A stretch of 36,089 nucleotides of DNA from Pseudoxanthomonas sp. (GTDB lineage Bacteria > Pseudomonadota > Gammaproteobacteria > Xanthomonadales > Xanthomonadaceae). Position 1 is the first letter of the stretch, and each line of letters begins with the position of its first letter. A program made the position numbers and the translations under genes. Below are positions 16,032-22,950 of the stretch, one piece after another. The stretch is taken from positions 1 through 36,089 of the forward strand of contig NZ_JANJUE010000234.1 in assembly GCF_024710765.1 (NCBI RefSeq), read 5' to 3'. The notes below the pieces were generated by a model. That model was given only the letters and a program-made list of their open reading frames with translations, was not told the origin of the DNA and ran no database searches.

Positions 16032-16936
16032 CGATGCCGGCTGCGCGTGCACCCTCGCTGTCCGATCGACTCGGGACGGTGATCCACCAGGTCGACGCCG
16101 GCCTGGAACCCCTGCAGTTCGATGTGGTGTCCGTGCAATCGCAGGTGATCTACGGTCGCGTCGGCAACGCGGTCGCGGTGCCCGCCCTGCAGGCGCATGG
16201 CCTTCGCGTGGCCGCGGTGCCCACCGTAGTGCTGAGCAACACCCCCCACTACCCGAGCTTCCACGGTGGCGCCGTTCCGCTGGAATGGTTCAGCGGCTAC
16301 CTGTCGGATCTGGTTGCGCGCGGTGCGTTGCGCCATCTGCGCGCCGTGGTGGTGGGCTATCTCGGCGAGCCTGCCCAGGCCACGGCGCTGGCCGCTTGGA
16401 TCGAGCGCCTGCGCGACGGCCTGCCGGATCTGCAGGTGTTCGTGGATCCGGTGATGGGAGACGTCGACAGCGGCGTCTATGTCGCTCCCGGCATGGCCGA
16501 TGCCTATCGCCGGCACCTGTTGCCGCAGGCCGATGGCCTCACGCCCAACGGATTCGAGCTTGCCCAACTGGTACCGGACTCGCCGCTCGATCTGGAGGGC
16601 GTGATCGCCGCGGCCCGCGGCCTGCTTCACGGCCGCACGCGCTGGGTGGTGGTCACCAGCGCGGTTCCCGACGCCTGGGAAGCGGACGGCATGTGGCTGG
16701 TGGCGGTGACGGCGCAGACCGCCCGGGTCATTCGCCATCCGCGCCTGGCGGCGGACAGCAAGGGCACCGGTGATCTCTTCAACGCCGATCTGGCCGCACG
16801 CGTGCTGGCGGGCGTACCGCTGGAGGAAGCAGTCGCGCAAGCCGGCGAGCATGTCGTGCAGGCACTTCGCCATACCCTCCGCCAACGCAGCGGCGAGCTG
16901 CTGCTGCCCGATCCCTCCCCCGCGTTTTCCGGATGA
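16028..16936 (+). CDS. pdxK: Pyridoxal/pyridoxine/pyridoxamine kinase PdxK
   Basis: This 302-residue ribokinase-fold enzyme phosphorylates B6 vitamers with ATP, the first step of salvage to PLP. The sequence follows E. coli PdxK closely: SVQSQVIYGRVGNAVAVPA, AVPTVVLSNTPHY, GGAVPLEWFSGYL, VDPVMGD (139-145) and the anion-hole/catalytic KGTGD with Asp249. This favours PdxK over PdxY. GTG at 16028 is preferred since GGGAGGA ends five nt upstream; ATG at 16034 is an alternative. It overlaps yggS by 4 nt. The likely regulator is the MocR protein encoded at 13822-15123. Confidence 0.93.
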   Translation: MTMPAARAPSLSDRLGTVIHQVDAGLEPLQFDVVSVQSQVIYGRVGNAVAVPALQAHGLRVAAVPTVVLSNTPHYPSFHGGAVPLEWFSGYLSDLVARGALRHLRAVVVGYLGEPAQATALAAWIERLRDGLPDLQVFVDPVMGDVDSGVYVAPGMADAYRRHLLPQADGLTPNGFELAQLVPDSPLDLEGVIAAARGLLHGRTRWVVVTSAVPDAWEADGMWLVAVTAQTARVIRHPRLAADSKGTGDLFNADLAARVLAGVPLEEAVAQAGEHVVQALRHTLRQRSGELLLPDPSPAFSG

Positions 16937-16939
16937 TCC

Positions 16940-17191
16940 ATGCCGCATTACCGTCTTCTCGTCCATCGCCACGACAAGTACCTGGGCCATTTCGATGCCG
17001 ATACCGGCGATGCGCTGCACGCGGCCAGGGAGATCGCCGCGCGCCTGCCCGCCGGTGACGGTTACCGGCTCGAATGGCTCGTCGCGCACGCGGAGCGCCG
17101 GCTGCTGGACAGCGGTCCCGACGGCCTGCGCGTGCTGAGTCGCGAGCCGCTGTTCAAGCCCGTCCGGCATTTGCCGACGAACGGTCATTGA
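16940..17191 (+). CDS. Small protein of unknown function
   Basis: This 83-residue protein is not recognised. It begins 3 nt after the pdxK stop, so it probably belongs to the same transcript. It is rich in His, Arg and Leu and polar throughout, with no signal peptide, membrane helix or cysteine, and is likely cytoplasmic. A possible beta-alpha-beta pattern (HYRLLVHRHDKYLGHF, then DALHAAREIAARL) suggests a small alpha/beta fold. Its coupling to pdxK is the only functional hint. Confidence 0.6.
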   Translation: MPHYRLLVHRHDKYLGHFDADTGDALHAAREIAARLPAGDGYRLEWLVAHAERRLLDSGPDGLRVLSREPLFKPVRHLPTNGH

Positions 17192-17223
17192 TTCAAATTG
17201 GTTAGGACTCCTACCATATTAGA
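17188..17223 (+). promoter_or_regulatory. MarR-gene promoter with TAGGA-N-TCCTA operator
   Basis: TTGATT (17188-17193) and TACCAT (17212-17217) lie 18 bp apart. The spacer and -10 are covered by the dyad TAGGACTCCTA (17203-17213), extended imperfectly to TGGT/ACCA. The expected start point, about 7 nt after the -10, coincides with the ATG at 17224, and no Shine-Dalgarno is present. The message is therefore probably leaderless and autorepressed by the MarR protein (inference). Confidence 0.6.
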
Positions 17224-17871
17224 ATGAGCGATGATCTTCGCCCCTGCGAGCAAGCCGCCGCCGGCCTCGAACAACTGGCCGCGCTGATGCGCGCGCAAGC
17301 CTGGCGCGGTGAAGCGGGCACGCCGCCGCTGCCGCCCACCCAGGCCCAGGTCCTGCGCATGCTCGCCGCCGCCCCGCAGGGCCTGCGCGCCCGCGACGTG
17401 GCCGGGCGCCTGAGCATCTCGCCCGCCAGCCTGAGCGATTCCCTCAAGGCAATGGAAGCCAAGGGCTGGATCCGCCGCACCGTCGATGCGGACGATCGCC
17501 GCGCATGGGTCGTGCGCCTGAGCCGCGCGGGCCGCAGCCTCGCCACCCGACTGCAACATCCCGCACAGGGCATGACGGGCCTGCTGCGAGCCCTGGACAA
17601 CGAAGATGTCGGCGCGCTGTTGCGGGTGACCCAACTGCTGGTTGCAGAAGCACAGCAACAAGGCATGGCCACTGGCCTGCGTACGTGCCTGGGTTGCCGC
17701 TTCTTCCAGCCTTTCGCCAGTGGCGATGCCGCGCGACCGCATTTCTGCGGCTTCGTGGGCGCCGCCTTTGGCGATGCCGAATTGCGCGCCGATTGCGCCG
17801 AGCAGATTCCGGCCGACGAGGATCTGCTGTCCGCGAACCAGGAACGGTTCCGGCTCCGAAATCCGCCCTAG
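17224..17871 (+). CDS. MarR-family regulator with C-terminal four-cysteine motif
   Basis: This 215-residue cytoplasmic regulator has its winged HTH at about residues 38-105 (TQAQVLRMLAAAPQGLRARD, SLSDSLKAMEAKGWIRR, DRRAWVVRLS). The C-terminal extension (about 150-195) contains CLGC (155, 158), HFCGF (Cys175) and DC (Cys191), spacing C-X2-C-X16-C-X15-C. Such a set could bind zinc or an Fe-S cluster, or act as a thiol redox switch; Cys8 is an additional thiol. Typical MarR proteins are about 140-150 residues, so the extension is a distinct domain. It heads an apparent operon with two thioredoxin-fold genes and an amidotransferase, so redox or electrophile sensing is the best guess. It is likely autoregulated through the adjacent palindrome. 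Confidence 0.85.
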   Translation: MSDDLRPCEQAAAGLEQLAALMRAQAWRGEAGTPPLPPTQAQVLRMLAAAPQGLRARDVAGRLSISPASLSDSLKAMEAKGWIRRTVDADDRRAWVVRLSRAGRSLATRLQHPAQGMTGLLRALDNEDVGALLRVTQLLVAEAQQQGMATGLRTCLGCRFFQPFASGDAARPHFCGFVGAAFGDAELRADCAEQIPADEDLLSANQERFRLRNPP

Positions 17872-17881
17872 GCGGAAAAGT

Positions 17882-17913
17882 GGGCGGCGGCCGACTGCCA
17901 TCGGCCGCCGCCC
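17882..17913 (+). terminator. Strong GC hairpin between MarR and thioredoxin-like genes
   Basis: The arms GGGCGGCGGCCGA (17882-17894) and its perfect 13-nt complement (17901-17913) enclose a 6-nt loop. There is no U tract on the rightward side, whereas leftward reading would meet CTTTT after the stem. It begins 11 nt after the MarR stop. It may act as a partial terminator, an attenuator or an mRNA-stabilising element ahead of the mini-thioredoxin gene. Confidence 0.5.
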
Positions 17914-17959
17914 GGTTCCCCCACCCACCCTGTGAAGAGCAGCAAGAGGAGATTCCAGT

Positions 17960-18196
17960 ATGCGCCAGAAAGCCGTTTTCTATCACGCCGGATGCCCGGT
18001 CTGCGTCGATGCCGAGCAACAGCTCGCGTCCTCGCTGGATCCGTCGCGGTACGACGTGGAAGTTGTCCACCTGGGCGAACAGAAAGCCCGCATCGCCGAA
18101 GCCGAGGCCGCGGGCGTGCAATCCGTGCCGGCGCTGGTGCTGGCCGGTCTGCCGTTGCACATCAACTTCGGTGCCGCCCTGGCCGATCTGCGCTGA
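17960..18196 (+). CDS. Small thioredoxin/glutaredoxin-like protein (CPVC)
   Basis: This 78-residue cytoplasmic minimal thioredoxin fold has the active site CPVC at residues 12-15 after a short beta strand (KAVFYHAG) and the cis-Pro loop SVPALV near 55-60. It is close in size to glutaredoxin-like and thioredoxin-2-fold proteins. It has no signal peptide. AAGAGGAG lies just upstream of the ATG at 17960. It stands between the four-Cys MarR gene and a CPGC redoxin and would reduce one of their thiols or an unknown disulphide (inference). Confidence 0.82.
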   Translation: MRQKAVFYHAGCPVCVDAEQQLASSLDPSRYDVEVVHLGEQKARIAEAEAAGVQSVPALVLAGLPLHINFGAALADLR

Positions 18197-18286
18197 CCGG
18201 ACGGTCTTCGCGTTTCAATGCCCTGCCGGGCGGGCTTCGGCCTGCCCGGTCCATTTCCCGAAAGGAGATTGGCGTCCGCGCCCCGC

Positions 18287-18856
18287 ATGGACAACACCTA
18301 CCATCCCCTTGCGCCTGACTGGCAGGTGCAGCAGTGGTTCAACACGCCCACGCCGCTGACGCTGCCGGCGCTGCGCGGCAAGGTCATCGTGCTGGAAGCC
18401 TTCCAGATGCTCTGTCCCGGCTGCGTCTCCCATGGCCTGCCGCAGGCGGTCCGCGTGCATGCCGCTTTTCCTCATGACCAGGTCGCGGTGGTCGGGCTGC
18501 ATACCGTCTTCGAGCACCGCGACGTAATGACCCCGGCCGCGCTGCAGGCGTTCCTGCACGAGTACCGCATCCCGTTTCCCGTGGGCGTCGACCAGCCCGC
18601 GCCGCGCGGTCCCATTCCGGTGACCATGCGCGCCTACGCCATGCAGGGCACCCCCACACTGACCCTCATCGATCGCCAGGGCCGGGTTCGCCAGCAGCAT
18701 TTCGGCCAGGTCAGCGGTCTGGTGCTGGGCGCGCAGATCGGCGCACTGCTGGGTGAGGCGCCGGCCAATGCCGGGGAGCCCACCGCCATCGCCGGATGCA
18801 CGGGCGACGGTTGCGCCGGCCCCTTCCCCCCTGCCCCGGCCGGGACCGCCGAATGA
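18287..18856 (+). CDS. Redoxin/TlpA-like thioredoxin-fold protein (CPGC)
   Basis: This 189-residue thioredoxin-fold protein of the AhpC-TSA/redoxin group has its redox motif CPGC at residues 43-46 (LEAFQMLCPGCVSHG), a helix and strand with VAVVGLHTVFEH, and the cis-Pro loop GTPTLTLIDRQG. The C terminus has a Gly-rich CTGDGC pair that may be a resolving or metal-binding site. There is no signal peptide, so it is probably cytoplasmic. Start choice is uncertain: ATG 18287 fits the family N terminus, while AAGGAG lies 19 nt upstream, which is far. The stop overlaps the next start (ATGA), showing coupled translation with the amidotransferase. Confidence 0.82.
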   Translation: MDNTYHPLAPDWQVQQWFNTPTPLTLPALRGKVIVLEAFQMLCPGCVSHGLPQAVRVHAAFPHDQVAVVGLHTVFEHRDVMTPAALQAFLHEYRIPFPVGVDQPAPRGPIPVTMRAYAMQGTPTLTLIDRQGRVRQQHFGQVSGLVLGAQIGALLGEAPANAGEPTAIAGCTGDGCAGPFPPAPAGTAE

Positions 18857-19554
18857 AGAATGCCATCGTCATCCAGCATGTCGGTTTCGAGGATGCAGGC
18901 CACCTGGCGCCGCTGCTGCGGGAACGCGGATACCGCATCACCACCTATCGGCCTCCCGCCGACGAGGTGTGGTCCATCGATCCCTTGCATGTCGATCTGC
19001 TGGTCATCCTGGGCGGTCCCATGAGCGCCAACGACCATGGGCATGATCCCGCCATCGCCGACGAACTGCGGCTCGCTTGCGTGGCCGGCGAACGCGGCAT
19101 CCCGCTGCTCGGCATCTGCCTGGGCGCGCAGATCATCGCGCTGGCCCAGGGCGGCAAGGTCGCGCCGATGCCGGCGCGGGAGATCGGGATGGCGCCGCTG
19201 CGTCTCACCGATGCGGGGAGGGACTCACCGCTGCACCATCTGGCGGGCGACCAGCCGGTGCTGCATTGGCACGGCGAAGCCATCGCCCTGCCGCCGCATG
19301 TCGAACGCCTGGCGGAAACAGACGCCTGTCCGGTGCAGGCCTTCCGCGTGGGAACGCGCATCCTCGGCCTGCAATTCCATATCGAGACCGAGCTGCATCG
19401 ACTGCGCGAATGGACCGAAGGGCATGCCGGCGAAGTGCGCGAGAGCGGCGTGGACGCCGTGGCGTTGCAGGAAGCCGGCCGACGGCAGGCCGACGCCGCG
19501 CGCGACCTGTGCCGGCGGATACTGGGGGAATGGCTGGACGCGCTGCCGGCCTGA
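18853..19554 (+). CDS. Class I glutamine amidotransferase-like protein
   Basis: This 233-residue stand-alone protein has a triad-type GATase fold: Cys89 in GICLGAQ, His176 in LQFHIE and Glu178. It resembles the GMP-synthase amidotransferase half but lacks the synthetase domain. Such proteins either hydrolyse glutamine for a partner or act as gamma-glutamyl hydrolases; glutathione-type gamma-glutamyl compounds would fit the thiol-related neighbours (inference). It overlaps the redoxin gene by 4 nt. It is convergent with the amidohydrolase, 37 bp away. Confidence 0.85.
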   Translation: MKNAIVIQHVGFEDAGHLAPLLRERGYRITTYRPPADEVWSIDPLHVDLLVILGGPMSANDHGHDPAIADELRLACVAGERGIPLLGICLGAQIIALAQGGKVAPMPAREIGMAPLRLTDAGRDSPLHHLAGDQPVLHWHGEAIALPPHVERLAETDACPVQAFRVGTRILGLQFHIETELHRLREWTEGHAGEVRESGVDAVALQEAGRRQADAARDLCRRILGEWLDALPA

Positions 19555-19591
19555 TCCGCGCGGTCGGGCCGGACTCAAGCGCACCCGGCCA

Positions 19592-21040
19592 TCAGGGCGT
19601 GCGCTGCGCGTTCCATTCCGCCACCTGGCGTTTCGCGTCGGCCAGCATCCGATCCAGATCCGCACGGTCATGCACGGCGCCGCGCAGCACCACCGCGTGG
19701 ATCGCACGGGTGGCCTGGATGTCTTCCAGCGGGTTGCGATCCAGCAGGACCAGATCCGCGGCCTTGCCCGGCGCGATGTCGCCATAGCGATCCAGGCGGT
19801 CGAACCAGGCCGGGCCGGCGCGCGTGGCCGAGGCCAGCGCCTGTGCGGGCGTCAGGCCCTCCTTGACGTACAGCGACAGTTCCTCGTGCAGGCCGATGCC
19901 GGGATAGTTGTACGAATTCAGGAAACCCGCGTCGGTGCCGGCCATGAGGGTGACGCCCGCCTGCTGCAGCAGCGGCAGCACCGCCGCCAGCTCGCGGTAG
20001 TGCTCATGCCGCGCGGTGATCTGTTCAGGCGTCGCCTTGGCGGCACGCTCCACCCGCCAGGCGTAGGTCGCGCGCAGGCCCGGGCCGATGTAGGCGAGAT
20101 AATCATCGGCCTTGTGATCGTCGACATCCAGGAAATCGATGATGCGGCCCCCATTGAGGGTTGGCGTGACGTATACGTCCTTCGCGGCCAGCTGCCGGTA
20201 CGCGGCCAGCGCGGCATCGCGGTCGAATCCCTGCCGCAGGCGCCGGTTGGCTTCGGCGCGGTCGATGCGACCGGCTGCGAAATCGGCGGCAATCCCCGCC
20301 TCGTCCTTCACGCCGGCCTTGTACGCGTAGTCGATGTGCTCCAGCGAACGGATGCCGGCGTCCACCGCCTGCGAAACGGTCAACGCCATCGGGATGTGCC
20401 CGGAGGTGCGCAGGCCGGCTTCGCGCGCCCGCGACAACGCATACAGGAACAGCGGCGGCGTCAGCGTGCTGTCGGTGATCTTGACGAAGTCGACGCGGTC
20501 AGCGCGCAGGCGGGCGAGCGCCGCGTCGACGCCGGCCTCGTCGCCCACCTCCAGGGTGCCCTTCCATACCGGGCGCAACCCTTCGATCTTGGCGCCGGAG
20601 GTGAACAGCTGCGGCCCCGCCAGGGAACCGGCGCGGATCGCCTCGCGCCACGCCAGCACCTGCTCGGGCAGGTCGCCGGAGGCGTCGCGGATGCTGGTGA
20701 TGCCATGCGCGACGTACAGCGGCAGCAGCGCCTTGTTCTCCTCGACCAGCGCGGGGCCGCCACCGAAGTGCACATGCATGTCCCACAGGCCGGGAATCAG
20801 GAACCGTCCGCGACCGTCGATGCTGCGCCTGGCCTGCCAGCGACCGGCGAGTTCCGCGTCCGGGCCGACCGCCACGATGTCCTGCCCACGCAGGACCACG
20901 GCCTGATCCGGCAGCACCCGCGCCTGGGCGACATCGACGACCGCGGCATGGCGGATGACCACGTCGGCGGACTCGGCGGCGAAGCCCGGCAGGGCCAGCG
21001 CGAGGGCGAAGGGGAACGCGGAGAGCAGTGATCTGAGCAT
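19592..21040 (-). CDS. Secreted amidohydrolase (imidazolonepropionase-like superfamily)
   Basis: This 482-residue metal-dependent hydrolase has a signal peptide at about residues 1-22 (LALALPGFAAE). The amidohydrolase core shows HVH at 89-91 (IPGLWDMHVHF), a possible carbamylated lysine in VDFVKITDS, later metal histidines in SGHIPM and SLEHIDY, and the catalytic Asp in MAGTDAGF. The C-terminal beta-sandwich strand (YGDIAPGKAADLVLLDRNP) is characteristic. Related periplasmic members are dipeptidases or prolidases and lactone hydrolases; the substrate cannot be told from sequence. It lies downstream of the ankyrin gene on the same strand, but a hairpin separates them, so it is probably an independent unit. 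Confidence 0.88.
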   Translation of the reverse strand: MLRSLLSAFPFALALALPGFAAESADVVIRHAAVVDVAQARVLPDQAVVLRGQDIVAVGPDAELAGRWQARRSIDGRGRFLIPGLWDMHVHFGGGPALVEENKALLPLYVAHGITSIRDASGDLPEQVLAWREAIRAGSLAGPQLFTSGAKIEGLRPVWKGTLEVGDEAGVDAALARLRADRVDFVKITDSTLTPPLFLYALSRAREAGLRTSGHIPMALTVSQAVDAGIRSLEHIDYAYKAGVKDEAGIAADFAAGRIDRAEANRRLRQGFDRDAALAAYRQLAAKDVYVTPTLNGGRIIDFLDVDDHKADDYLAYIGPGLRATYAWRVERAAKATPEQITARHEHYRELAAVLPLLQQAGVTLMAGTDAGFLNSYNYPGIGLHEELSLYVKEGLTPAQALASATRAGPAWFDRLDRYGDIAPGKAADLVLLDRNPLEDIQATRAIHAVVLRGAVHDRADLDRMLADAKRQVAEWNAQRTP

Positions 21041-21100
21041 GGGGTATCCGGTAGCTTCGAAGCGGGCGCGCTCGATGAAAACGCGCGTGGAAATCGGAAA

Positions 21101-21136
21101 GGTTGGCTGCGCGAATGGAGATGCGCGCAGCCAACC
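21101..21136 (-). terminator. Hairpin terminator downstream of the ankyrin lipoprotein gene
   Basis: Perfect 13-bp arms (GGTTGGCTGCGCG at 21101-21113 and its complement at 21124-21136) surround a 10-nt loop. Read leftward, the stem is followed by CTTTCCGATTT, a modest U-rich tail. The stem lies 46 bp past the ankyrin gene stop and 61 bp before the amidohydrolase start. Confidence 0.65.
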
Positions 21137-21181
21137 GGTGCTGGAAAGGGAACAGCAGGCCGGACCACCCGGCCGATCCTG

Positions 21182-21865
21182 CTATCCGCGTGCGCCAGCC
21201 CGCACGAGGAGATTGACGATGCCGTGGTAATGGCGCCGGCGCGCATGCTGCAACGGGGTGACGCCCTCGCCGTCGGCGAGGTTGACGTCCGCGCCCGCGC
21301 CGATCAGCGCTTCGACGATGCGGACATGGCTCGGTCCGCCCTGCCCCAGAATGATCGCCTCCAGCAGCGCGGTCCAACCCAGCCGGTTGACGTGGTCGAC
21401 GTCCACGCCGGCCTCGATCAACGCCCGCACCGTTTCCACATGGCCGCGTTCGGCGGCCGGAATCAGGGCCGTGCCGCCGTAACGGTTGGTGCTGCGCAGA
21501 TCGGCGCCGTGCGCCAGGGTCATCCGCAGGATATCCAGGTGGCCACGGGCGCCGGCATAGAGATAGGGACTGTCCTGGATGGCGTCCTTGGCGTTCACGT
21601 CGGCGCCGGCCCGGATCAGGACGCGTGCCGCCTCGACCTGGTTGGCATGGGTGGCCAGCAGCAGCGCGGTGCGGCCCTCGCCGTCGCGTGCGTCCACGCT
21701 GGCTCCCTGCCCCAACAGGACGTCGATCGCCCGCGCGTCGCCCGCGGCGGCCGCTTTCCACAAACGGTTGTCCAACTCTCCTCCTTTCGCGCCGACACAT
21801 GCCGCCAGCAGGAGCGAGACGGCGAGCAGGCAACCCGCGCCCACGCGGTACACCATCGATGACAT
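21182..21865 (-). CDS. Ankyrin-repeat lipoprotein
   Basis: The 227-residue product has a lipoprotein signal (CLLAVSLLLAAC, lipidation at the last Cys, about residue 23) followed by about five ankyrin repeats filling the rest, with repeat marks such as GRTALLLATHANQVEAARVL, GADVNAKD, GGTALIPAAERGHVETVRAL and GVTPLQHARRRHYHGIVNLL. Ankyrin repeats bind protein partners, and here the protein would sit on a membrane facing the periplasm. The start at 21865 has GGAG upstream; longer in-frame starts lack a signal peptide. It is divergent from the LysR gene. Periplasmic ankyrin proteins are sometimes linked to catalase or to toxin immunity, but nothing nearby supports either role. Confidence 0.85.
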   Translation of the reverse strand: MSSMVYRVGAGCLLAVSLLLAACVGAKGGELDNRLWKAAAAGDARAIDVLLGQGASVDARDGEGRTALLLATHANQVEAARVLIRAGADVNAKDAIQDSPYLYAGARGHLDILRMTLAHGADLRSTNRYGGTALIPAAERGHVETVRALIEAGVDVDHVNRLGWTALLEAIILGQGGPSHVRIVEALIGAGADVNLADGEGVTPLQHARRRHYHGIVNLLVRAGARG

Positions 21866-22016
21866 CGGGAACTCCAGGCTGACGCCGGGAACTGGGCCGC
21901 GGGCGTGCGGCCCCGGGACGGCATCTTCCTGAGTCCCGGCGGGGTCGGGGCACGCTTGCCCGGACCTGGTGCTGATGCTAGAACGCCCGCCATCCATCGG
22001 GAAATTAAATATTCAA

Positions 22017-22904
22017 ATGGCCGGAATCCAGAAAACGAATAGACCCCTGATCGAACTGGACCTGCTGCGCGCCCTGCTGATGGTGGCCGACTGCGGCAGT
22101 TTCACCACCGCCGCGACCCACCTGCATTCGACCCAGTCGACCATCAGCCAGAAGATACGCCGGCTCGAGGAACTGACCGGGCATCGGCTGCTCACCCGGG
22201 ACACCCGAGACGCACGGCCCACCGAGGCCGGCCAGGTACTGCTGGGCCACGCGCGGCACATGCTCAACGTCAACGATCAGTTGTTCGACAGCCTCGCGGG
22301 TGTCACCGTGGCCGTGACCATCCGCCTGGGCGTGCCGGACGATTTCGCCGGAACCCGCGCCACCCGAATGCTCGCCGCGTTCACCCGCCGGCATCCGCAG
22401 GTGAAGCTGGAAGTCACCACCGGCCTGAGCCGGGACCTGACGCAGGCCTACGATCGCGGCGAACTGGATCTGGCGCTGGTCAAGCAGCGTCGCAATACCC
22501 GCGAAGCCGTCCGCTGCTGGCCCGAACCACTGCACTGGATCGACAGCCCTGCCCGTCCCAGCCTGCACCAGGATCCGGTTCCCTTGGTGACATTCCCCAT
22601 GCGCGGCCTGTATCGGGAAGAGATGATCAGCGCCATCGAAGCGGGTGGGCGGCGCTGGCGCATCGCCTTCTCCAGCTCGTCCCTGGCCAGCATCCAGGAC
22701 GCGGTCGCCGATGGCATGGGCATCAGCCTGCTGCCGAAGCGCGCCATCACCCGGCACCACAAGGTGCTGGATCGTCGCCACGGATTGCCGTCGGTGGACA
22801 GCTATGAAGTCGCGCTGTTCCACCGCCCCAGCGCCGACGCCCTGGTGCAGGCTCTGGCCGCCGAACTCGGGCGCCTGGTCGCCACGCCGCGCACGCGGGG
22901 CTGA
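22017..22904 (+). CDS. LysR-family transcriptional regulator
   Basis: This 295-residue regulator has an N-terminal HTH (about residues 14-72: LLRALLMVADCGSFTTAATH, STISQKIRRLEEL, LLTRDTRDARPTEAG) and a periplasmic-binding-protein-like effector domain (about 95-285, IRLGVPDDFAGTRATRMLAAF). The start at 22017 lies in an AT-rich stretch (AAATTAAATATTC), probably the promoter; an ATG at 21969 is less likely. LysR regulators often control a divergent gene, here the ankyrin lipoprotein, or the convergent halogenase; neither is proven. Confidence 0.9.
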   Translation: MAGIQKTNRPLIELDLLRALLMVADCGSFTTAATHLHSTQSTISQKIRRLEELTGHRLLTRDTRDARPTEAGQVLLGHARHMLNVNDQLFDSLAGVTVAVTIRLGVPDDFAGTRATRMLAAFTRRHPQVKLEVTTGLSRDLTQAYDRGELDLALVKQRRNTREAVRCWPEPLHWIDSPARPSLHQDPVPLVTFPMRGLYREEMISAIEAGGRRWRIAFSSSSLASIQDAVADGMGISLLPKRAITRHHKVLDRRHGLPSVDSYEVALFHRPSADALVQALAAELGRLVATPRTRG

Positions 22905-22911
22905 TCGCGTG

Positions 22912-22935
22912 CAGCGCCTTCCGCGAGCGGCGCTG
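22912..22935. terminator. Hairpin between convergent LysR and halogenase genes
   Basis: CAGCGCC (22912-22918) and GGCGCTG (22929-22935) pair across 10 nt that can themselves fold as CCGC/GCGG. The hairpin sits in the 46-bp gap between two convergent genes and may terminate both. No U tract is seen. Confidence 0.45.
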
Positions 22936-22950
22936 GCCCGCCGCGCGCGC

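Noticed and set aside
19037-21031. Long rightward open frame across the amidotransferase end and the amidohydrolase
   Set aside because: It overlaps two well-supported genes in other frames and has no recognisable domain.
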